Positions 1-5,161 of a stretch of DNA of 6,159 bases are shown one piece after another. The DNA is from Pauljensenia sp. GTDB taxonomy: Bacteria; Actinomycetota; Actinomycetes; Actinomycetales; Actinomycetaceae. Both the position numbers and the translations under genes were made by a program. The DNA lies in assembly GCA_029983625.1 (NCBI GenBank), contig JASBZF010000089.1:1-6159 (forward strand), in the 5' to 3' direction. Each line of letters opens with the position of its first letter. Positions within the stretch are counted from its first letter, which is position 1. Under the pieces are notes generated by a model, which saw nothing but the letters and a program-made list of their open reading frames with translations, was not told where the DNA came from and searched no databases.

Positions 1-73
1 CTACCCTCAAATCAGGTCCAGTCAAGAAAAGCAAAAACTGAGAACACACGCACAACAAAGCTTTCAATACACA

Positions 74-110
74 ACACCGGCTTTCGGGAAGGATTCCCGA
101 AAGCCGGTGT
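74..110 (-). terminator. Strong hairpin after the symporter gene, probable transcription terminator
   Basis: Seventeen bases (74-90) pair perfectly with 94-110 around a three-base loop (gga at 91-93). The outer half of the stem is GC-rich (CACCGGC/GCCGGTG). The hairpin begins 11 bases past the symporter stop codon on the minus strand, where a rho-independent terminator would sit. The bases that follow on the minus strand (TGTGTATTG) contain several T but no clean T-run, so termination may be inefficient or may rely on the stem alone. On the plus strand nothing T-rich follows. The perfect stem is seen directly; the terminator role is inferred from position. Confidence 0.65.
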
Positions 111-120
111 GAGCTTCAAG

Positions 121-1587
121 TCAGTCCTGAGCGCCAGTCCACGAATCACTCGGAACGTCAGCGGGGAGATTCGGATTAGCAACCCCCACAAAGACCGGGA
201 CCTTCACTCCCTTCTTGCGCTGAAGCTCGTAGTCACGCAAAGCACCCAAACCCCACTTGCACAAGAAAAGCAGAGCAACAAGGTTCGTGACCGTCATAAT
301 CGCCATCGCGATATCCACGCTGTTCCACACAAGATCAAGGGAAACCAGCGCACCGATCACCACCGAAGCCACCGAGATGACACGTACCGCCCAAGTCGCC
401 ACCTTGGAGCCAGTGACGAAGGTCATGTTCGTTTCCGAATACACATAAGCGGCAATAATCGACGAATAGGCGAGGACGAAAATCAAAACAGCCATCGGCA
501 TGATCGACCAGGCGCCGAGTTCATGAGCAACAGCCAAACTCGTCAGATTCGCAGGATTCACACCCTCAGCACCCCAGACCTCAGGACCGGCGATGAGGAT
601 CACAAAAGCGGTTGCTGTACAGACGATGATCGTGTCGATAAAAACACCGAGCGACTGGATCATGCCCTGACTGACCGGGTGCGGCACAGTCGCAGTTGCG
701 GCCGCATTCGGAGCCGTACCTTGACCAGCTTCATTGGAGAAAAGACCACGCTTCGTGCCGTTGATAATCGCAGCGAGAATCCCCCCACCAAGGCCACCGA
801 CAAGAGGCTCAAAAGCGAAAGCACCACGGAAAATCTCAGCCATAACATGCGCAAACTGACCGATGTTCATCACCACAATAACCGCGACCATGATGACGTA
901 GATCATGGACATAATCGGGGCCATCCATTCGGTCACACGAGCAACCGTGCGAATACCCCCAAAAATCACCATCGCAGCAAAAACAAAAAGAAGGGCCGCG
1001 ATCATGATCTGAGCTTCGGTGAGACCGGCGAAAACAGGTGAAGATCCCGTATCTCCCAGTGCCGCAAGAAGCGTTCCGGCAATCGCATTCGATTGAACAG
1101 AAGTAATAACGAAAGCGCAGGTCACAACAGTGATGACCGCGAAAATCGATGCGAGAACCCTGTTCTTCATGCCGAGTTTGATGTAGTAAGCAGGACCACC
1201 TCTGAATGTTCCATCCGCAGCGCGAACCTTGAAGATCTGCGCAAGCGTCGCCTCGAAGAAAGCAGTTGCCATACCCACTAAAGCAACGACCCACATCCAG
1301 AAAATCGCGCCGGGGCCACCCATGAGAAGAGCCGCAGCAACTCCAAAAATATTACCGACACCGACCCTGGCCGCCAAAGAAATCGTGAAGGCCTGGAAAG
1401 AAGAAATTCCACCTTTTGCTTCGCGACGAGAACCCGTTACGGTTCGGATCATTGTCCCGAAATGACGGAACTGGAGACCGCGAGAAGCAATTGTGAGGAA
1501 AAGTCCCGTACCGACCAGTACCCACACGGTGACGTGAAGGGTGAGCCAGTCCGCAACCGCCAAAATACCCTGTGCAAGATTCTCCAC
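121..1587 (-). CDS. AGCS-family sodium:alanine (amino acid) symporter
   Basis: Integral membrane protein of the alanine/glycine:cation symporter family (Na_Ala_symp, the AgcS/AlsT/DagA type), which imports alanine, glycine or a related small amino acid with sodium. The product is 488 residues, a usual family length. Family signatures are visible: GNIFG near 78-82, GGPGAIFWMW at 90-99, RGGPAYY at 129-135, and GTKRGLFSNEAGQGTAPNA at 277-295, the conserved substrate/ion-binding region. About ten or eleven hydrophobic segments occur, for example 19-33, 76-92, 94-116, 144-177 (two), 192-211, 222-243, 309-334, 360-384, 403-417 and 422-444, with a short polar tail. The GTG start is chosen because AGGAAGGAG lies 8 bases upstream; an in-frame ATG at 1644 has no ribosome binding site and would add 19 residues unlike the family. 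The gene appears monocistronic and is divergent from the helicase. Exact substrate cannot be read from sequence; AlsT homologues differ (alanine, glycine, glutamine). Confidence 0.93.
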   Translation of the reverse strand: MENLAQGILAVADWLTLHVTVWVLVGTGLFLTIASRGLQFRHFGTMIRTVTGSRREAKGGISSFQAFTISLAARVGVGNIFGVAAALLMGGPGAIFWMWVVALVGMATAFFEATLAQIFKVRAADGTFRGGPAYYIKLGMKNRVLASIFAVITVVTCAFVITSVQSNAIAGTLLAALGDTGSSPVFAGLTEAQIMIAALLFVFAAMVIFGGIRTVARVTEWMAPIMSMIYVIMVAVIVVMNIGQFAHVMAEIFRGAFAFEPLVGGLGGGILAAIINGTKRGLFSNEAGQGTAPNAAATATVPHPVSQGMIQSLGVFIDTIIVCTATAFVILIAGPEVWGAEGVNPANLTSLAVAHELGAWSIMPMAVLIFVLAYSSIIAAYVYSETNMTFVTGSKVATWAVRVISVASVVIGALVSLDLVWNSVDIAMAIMTVTNLVALLFLCKWGLGALRDYELQRKKGVKVPVFVGVANPNLPADVPSDSWTGAQD

Positions 1588-1595
1588 GTCATTTT

Positions 1596-1604
1596 CTCCT
1601 TCCT
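1596..1604 (-). promoter_or_regulatory. Shine-Dalgarno site that fixes the symporter GTG start
   Basis: Read on the minus strand this is AGGAAGGAG, a near-perfect complement of the 16S rRNA tail, with 8 bases (AAAATGAC) between it and the GTG at 1587-1585. That spacing is ideal and supports the GTG over the upstream in-frame ATG at 1644. An out-of-frame ATG (1592-1590) lies inside the spacer, only 3 bases from the site, which is too close for good initiation. Confidence 0.8.
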
Positions 1605-1651
1605 GGCCTCGCAAGACCCCTGTTGGATTTGCACAGAATGACATAGATACG

Positions 1652-1684
1652 ACTCAATTTCCTGAGTTGTTCAATAAGTGAACA
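1652..1684. promoter_or_regulatory. Two abutting short inverted repeats in the divergent control region, possible operator
   Basis: ACTCA (1652-1656) pairs with TGAGT (1663-1667) across six bases. Immediately next to it, TGTTCA (1668-1673) pairs with TGAACA (1679-1684) across five bases. Both dyads lie between the divergent symporter and helicase starts, where a regulator could affect either gene. Each arm is only 5-6 bp, so either could be chance; their direct adjacency makes them worth recording. No regulator family is recognised from these half-sites. Confidence 0.3.
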
Positions 1685-1696
1685 TCTTTGATTCGC

Positions 1697-1702
1697 GATA
1701 AT
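1697..1702 (+). promoter_or_regulatory. Probable -10 element of a leaderless helicase transcript
   Basis: GATAAT matches the -10 consensus TATAAT in five of six positions. It ends six bases before the ATG at 1709, so transcription would begin at or next to the A of the start codon. No Shine-Dalgarno sequence precedes either that ATG or the in-frame TTG at 1688, which fits a leaderless mRNA. No convincing -35 hexamer is seen at 17-18 bp spacing (the bases there are ataagt/aataag), so strength or dependence on an activator is uncertain. Confidence 0.5.
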
Positions 1703-1708
1703 AAAAGC

Positions 1709-4372
1709 ATGACGGCTCCACTGAACCTCCTGCTGGACGAACTCGAAGACGATGGACTTCTGAGCGACATTGATGCCTTATACACGAGTTTTTCTTCGTG
1801 GGCTCAATCAACCGGCAGACCGCTCTACCCTCACCAGGAAGAATCTTTCCTGGAACTTTTAGACGGGAAACACCTCATCGCGGCAACGCCGACAGGTTCA
1901 GGAAAATCCATGATCGCCCTCGCCGCTCATTTCCTCTCAATGGCGCAAGGAGGACGCTCCTACTACACGGCCCCCCTGAAAGCCCTCGTCTCTGAAAAGT
2001 TCTTCGACCTTGTTTCTCTTTTCGGCGCTGACAACGTCGGAATGGTCACCGGGGACGTATCTTTGAACGCTCAAGCTCCGATCATCTGCTGCACGGCAGA
2101 AATCCTCGCAAACCAAGCCCTACGCGAAGGGGAAAACCTGGATGCGGATATGGTCATCATGGACGAGTTCCATTTCTACGGTGACCCTCAACGCGGATGG
2201 GCCTGGCAAGTTCCTCTCCTTGAACTCACGCACGCACAGTTTGTCGCCATGTCCGCAACACTTGGAGACACCGCGCGTTTTGAAAAAGCATGGGAAGAGA
2301 GGACCGGACGGAAAGTCGCGCTGGTCGATGATGCCAAACGCCCAGTCCCCCTTGAGTTTGAATACGTGATCGATCGCCTCCCCGACACGGTTGAACGCCT
2401 GTTAAAGGAAGGACGCTGGCCTGTTTACATCGTGCATTTTGCCCAAAAAGATGCTGTAGAAACCGCACAATCCTTCGATAAGGCAAAACTGATCGACGCG
2501 GAAAAGAAAGAACGAATCGCTCAGGAACTGCACACAGTCTCCTTCGGACGCGGCTTCGGTCAGACACTCCGCTCACTCCTCTTACAGGGGATCGGCATCC
2601 ATCACGCGGGGATGCTGCCGCGCTACCGCCGCCTCGTCGAACGCCTCACCCAGCAGGGCCTCCTGCCGATTGTCTGCGGGACCGACACTCTCGGTGTCGG
2701 CATTAACGTCCCGATCCGTACCGTCCTCCTCAGCTCACTCGTGAAGTTTGACGGCGAACGGATGCGCCACCTTTCCGCACGCGAATTCCATCAAATCGCC
2801 GGGCGCGCAGGACGCGCCGGATTCGACACCGTTGGCTTTGTCCGAGTGCTCGCCCCCGAAGAGGAAGTTGAAGCCGCCCGCGAGCGCGCCCGTTTAAATG
2901 CAGCGCAGGAAGCAGCAAAGGACGCTCGCAACCTGAAACGTGCGAAGAAAAAGCAAGCAAAAAAGCGTCGCGGCCCCGCTGAGGGAACAATTTCGTGGAC
3001 GAAAGGAACTTTTGATCGTCTCGTCACCGCTTCCCCCGAAGCTTTGCGCTCTCATTTTGCTCTCACACATGCGATGGTGCTGAATGTTCTTGCCGGAGCA
3101 CAGATCGCTCAGCGTGACCCCGGTCAGCATCTTGTTGATCTTGCGAAGAACAACGACGATCCTGTCACGCGCGCGAATCCGCATCTGCGTCGCCTCGGGG
3201 ATATTTATTCTTCTATGCGCACAGCCGGTGTCGTTGACCATGTGTCCACTCGTCAAGCAGAACAGGACGGGTTACCGCGACTGCGTGCCGCCACGGATCT
3301 CCCTGATGATTTTGCTCTTAATCAGCCTCTTTCTCCTTTTGCCCTTGCGGCAATGGAACTTCTCGATCCACACTCCCCCACTTTCGCCCTCGATATTGTT
3401 TCAGTGATTGAATCCGTTCTCGAAGATCCGCGCCCCCTGCTATACGCACAACGTTATGCGGCAAAAGGGGAAGCTGTGAACGCGATGAAAGCCGAAGGAC
3501 TTGACTACGAAGAGCGAAAAGAAGCCTTAGAAGAAATCACCTGGCCTCGCCCCCTCGCGGAACTTCTCGAAGCTGCTTTTGTCACCTATGTGAAAGCAAA
3601 CCCCTGGGTCGGGTCCCTTGAACTCTCCCCTAAATCAGTGGTGCGAGAGATGGTAGAAAATGCAATGACTTTCACTGAACTGATCTCCCGTTACGACATT
3701 GGCCGTTCCGAGGGCGTGATCTTGCGGTATCTGACAGATGCGTATCGGACTATGCGTCAGATCATCCCTGAGTCTGTGATGAATACGGACCTTGAAGCGA
3801 TTATTTCGTGGCTGGGTACCCTGATTCGCGCCGTTGACTCCTCACTCCTTGATGAATGGGAAGCTCTCGCCCAGGGCCGTCAGCTCGGCAGCCACTGCGA
3901 TACGAGCGGCGTTGAACTTCCCTTCGGCGCGAACGAAGACGGAAAAGTGTCCTTCAGCGCGAATCCTCATGCGTTACGCACGGCAGTCAGGAAAGCTCTG
4001 TTCCATCGAGTTGAGCTGATGAGTCGGGACGCTGTTGAACTTCTCGCACGAGAAGATGCTTCTTCCGGCTGGGATGAGGCGCGTTGGAATCATGTTCTGG
4101 CGCGGTACTGGGCCGAATACGACTGGATTGGTATCGACCAGCAGGCGCGTTCGGCACACTTGTGTCACATTGAAGAGGATCCTTCTTCAGCTGATCTGCT
4201 TGCGGCGGGTGCTGCACATGTGGACGAGGGCGGGCACTACTGGCTTGTCACTCAGACTCTGCTGGATCCTCATGGTGATGGCGACTGGCGAATCAGTGCT
4301 CTGATTGATCTTGAGCAGTCAGATCGTCAAGGGCGCGTCGCCTTACAGATCTTAGATGTCGGTCCTCACTGA
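1709..4372 (+). CDS. DEAD/DEAH-box helicase with C-terminal DUF3516 domain (Ski2-like superfamily 2)
   Basis: ATP-dependent superfamily 2 nucleic-acid helicase of 887 residues, presumed cytoplasmic. Core motifs appear in order: a Q-like YPHQEE at 40-45, Walker A ATPTGSGKS at 59-67, TAPLKAL at 87-93, TGD at 114-116, Walker B DEFH at 152-155, SAT at 182-184, VYIVHFAQ at 239-246, TDTLGVGINVP at 325-335 and the arginine-finger motif QIAGRAGRAG at 362-371. All catalytic residues look intact. A highly charged Arg/Lys/Ala segment (about 388-421) links the core to a long C-terminal half (about 428-887). From recall this half matches DUF3516, found in actinobacterial helicases, with stretches such as NQPLSPFALAAMELLDP and SPKSVVREM. 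The ATG at 1709 is preferred to a TTG at 1688 because a -10 element sits six bases upstream and neither start has a ribosome binding site. It is divergent from the symporter and 71 bp upstream of yggS. The substrate (RNA or DNA) and cellular role are not established; it resembles, but is distinct from, the Ski2-like HelY. Confidence 0.92.
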   Translation: MTAPLNLLLDELEDDGLLSDIDALYTSFSSWAQSTGRPLYPHQEESFLELLDGKHLIAATPTGSGKSMIALAAHFLSMAQGGRSYYTAPLKALVSEKFFDLVSLFGADNVGMVTGDVSLNAQAPIICCTAEILANQALREGENLDADMVIMDEFHFYGDPQRGWAWQVPLLELTHAQFVAMSATLGDTARFEKAWEERTGRKVALVDDAKRPVPLEFEYVIDRLPDTVERLLKEGRWPVYIVHFAQKDAVETAQSFDKAKLIDAEKKERIAQELHTVSFGRGFGQTLRSLLLQGIGIHHAGMLPRYRRLVERLTQQGLLPIVCGTDTLGVGINVPIRTVLLSSLVKFDGERMRHLSAREFHQIAGRAGRAGFDTVGFVRVLAPEEEVEAARERARLNAAQEAAKDARNLKRAKKKQAKKRRGPAEGTISWTKGTFDRLVTASPEALRSHFALTHAMVLNVLAGAQIAQRDPGQHLVDLAKNNDDPVTRANPHLRRLGDIYSSMRTAGVVDHVSTRQAEQDGLPRLRAATDLPDDFALNQPLSPFALAAMELLDPHSPTFALDIVSVIESVLEDPRPLLYAQRYAAKGEAVNAMKAEGLDYEERKEALEEITWPRPLAELLEAAFVTYVKANPWVGSLELSPKSVVREMVENAMTFTELISRYDIGRSEGVILRYLTDAYRTMRQIIPESVMNTDLEAIISWLGTLIRAVDSSLLDEWEALAQGRQLGSHCDTSGVELPFGANEDGKVSFSANPHALRTAVRKALFHRVELMSRDAVELLAREDASSGWDEARWNHVLARYWAEYDWIGIDQQARSAHLCHIEEDPSSADLLAAGAAHVDEGGHYWLVTQTLLDPHGDGDWRISALIDLEQSDRQGRVALQILDVGPH

Positions 4373-4389
4373 TACTTTTTTCGCTTTGA

Positions 4390-4411
4390 AAGAGCGCACA
4401 AGTGCGTTCTT
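4390..4411 (+). terminator. Hairpin between helicase and yggS, possible weak terminator
   Basis: AAGAGCGCA (4390-4398) pairs with TGCGTTCTT (4403-4411), nine pairs including one G-T, around a four-base loop. It lies 17 bases past the helicase stop. No T-run follows (GTGGGGCC), although T-rich bases form the 3' arm, and a T6 run lies before the hairpin at 4376-4381. It may attenuate readthrough from the helicase, or it may simply overlap the yggS promoter. The pairing is seen; the function is uncertain. Confidence 0.35.
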
Positions 4412-4436
4412 GTGGGGCCTGTGTGCCACTTAAACT
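4407..4436 (+). promoter_or_regulatory. Candidate promoter of yggS giving a leaderless mRNA
   Basis: TAAACT at 4431-4436 fits the actinobacterial -10 pattern TANNNT and ends seven bases before the ATG at 4444, so the transcript would start at the start codon. A partial -35, TTCTTG at 4407-4412, lies 18 bp upstream of it (alternatively TTGTGG at 4410-4415 with 15 bp). There is no Shine-Dalgarno sequence in front of the ATG. Readthrough from the helicase remains possible. Confidence 0.45.
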
Positions 4437-4443
4437 TTCCGTT

Positions 4444-5133
4444 ATGACAATTCGTCGAGGGATTGAAAACGCACTGGAAAGAATTGAGTCGGCACGCCAG
4501 GCCTGTGGTCGCACGGACCCGGTTGAGTTGCAACTTGCGGTCAAAACTCGCAGCGCCGCCCAGTGTCAGGAAGCGGCCCTGAGCCTTTGCGCTCTTGGAT
4601 GCCCGATCCTTCTTGGGCATAACCGCGTCCAAGAAGCACGCGCAACAGCGGATGCGATTCACGAGGTCGAAGGCGCTCAGATTGCCCTGATTGGGCCCTT
4701 GCAATCGAATAAAATTAATCAGGCCCTCGCATGTGTTAACGCAATCGATACTCTTGATTCTTCCACCCTCGTGAAGAAAATCGATAGCCGTCTCGACACG
4801 CCCCTTCCCGTCCTCGTTGAAGTGAATGTGTCAGGCGAGGAACACAAACACGGGTGCGCACCCGCTGAAGCGATGCGAGTGGTGGATTCAGTTCTCGACT
4901 CACACATGCTACTTTTCCGAGGTTTCATGACGGTTGGTTTACATTCGCGTTCGGAAAAAGACGTGCGCAGTGGCTACGCTCTTTTACGCGCTCTTTACGA
5001 CCGTGCAGAAAAAGATACGGGAATTGCCAACCTCACCTTATCGATGGGCATGTCCGGGGACATGGAATGGGCGATCGCCGAGGGCGCAACCCGTGTCCGC
5101 GTCGGCACCGCAGTTTTTGGAGCAAGAGCTTAA
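4444..5133 (+). CDS. yggS: YggS/PLPBP-family pyridoxal 5'-phosphate homeostasis protein
   Basis: Cytoplasmic PLP-binding protein of 229 residues, the usual length for this single-domain fold-type III alanine-racemase-like family. The family holds PLP on a lysine and is involved in vitamin B6 and amino-acid homeostasis rather than in a known catalytic reaction. The PLP lysine is Lys34 in LAVKTR. Other family motifs are GHNRVQE at 58-64, IGPLQSNK at 83-90, LVEVNVSGEEHKHG in mid-protein, MGMSGDME at 201-208 and RVRVGTAVFGAR near the C-terminus. Two usually conserved positions differ: GEN is GHN (His59), and the His of HFIG before GPLQSNK is Ala81. The start at ATG 4444 puts the lysine at the family-typical distance from the N-terminus; an in-frame GTG at 4402 has only a weak AAAGAG upstream and would add 14 atypical residues. 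It follows the helicase in the same direction by 71 bp and converges on the ligase gene. In some bacteria yggS homologues neighbour cell-division genes, but not here. Confidence 0.92.
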   Translation: MTIRRGIENALERIESARQACGRTDPVELQLAVKTRSAAQCQEAALSLCALGCPILLGHNRVQEARATADAIHEVEGAQIALIGPLQSNKINQALACVNAIDTLDSSTLVKKIDSRLDTPLPVLVEVNVSGEEHKHGCAPAEAMRVVDSVLDSHMLLFRGFMTVGLHSRSEKDVRSGYALLRALYDRAEKDTGIANLTLSMGMSGDMEWAIAEGATRVRVGTAVFGARA

Positions 5134-5161
5134 AAACCGGGAAGTGACAACACAGTCCGAC

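Noticed and set aside
20..25. TTGACT on the minus strand, a possible -35 box for a gene to the left
   Set aside because: A -10 element at normal spacing would fall at or beyond the window edge, so it cannot be tested here, and one hexamer alone is too weak.
109..1041. A 310-codon open frame on the plus strand opposite the symporter gene
   Set aside because: It is antisense to a clear membrane transporter. Its product is full of Arg, His, Asp and Asn, as expected from reading a hydrophobic gene backwards, it has no family signature, and its start lies in the terminator hairpin.
836..1294. A 152-codon minus-strand frame inside the symporter gene
   Set aside because: It overlaps the symporter in another frame on the same strand, is unusually rich in Cys, Arg and His, and has no ribosome site or domain.
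2226..2576. A 116-codon minus-strand frame inside the helicase gene (and others such as 2894-3256)
   Set aside because: These are antisense shadows of the helicase core and linker with biased composition and no recognisable motifs.
3000..4372. Apparent rise in T-ending codons in the second half of the helicase, suggesting a fusion or acquired segment
   Set aside because: A rough count of Phe codons gives only a mild shift (about 12 TTC to 7 TTT before, 5 to 5 after). The whole protein matches a known helicase-DUF3516 architecture, so there is no good evidence of a foreign piece.
4376..4381. T6 run just after the helicase stop as a terminator tail
   Set aside because: No stable hairpin could be found immediately before it; the nearby hairpin lies after the T-run, which is the wrong order for an intrinsic terminator.
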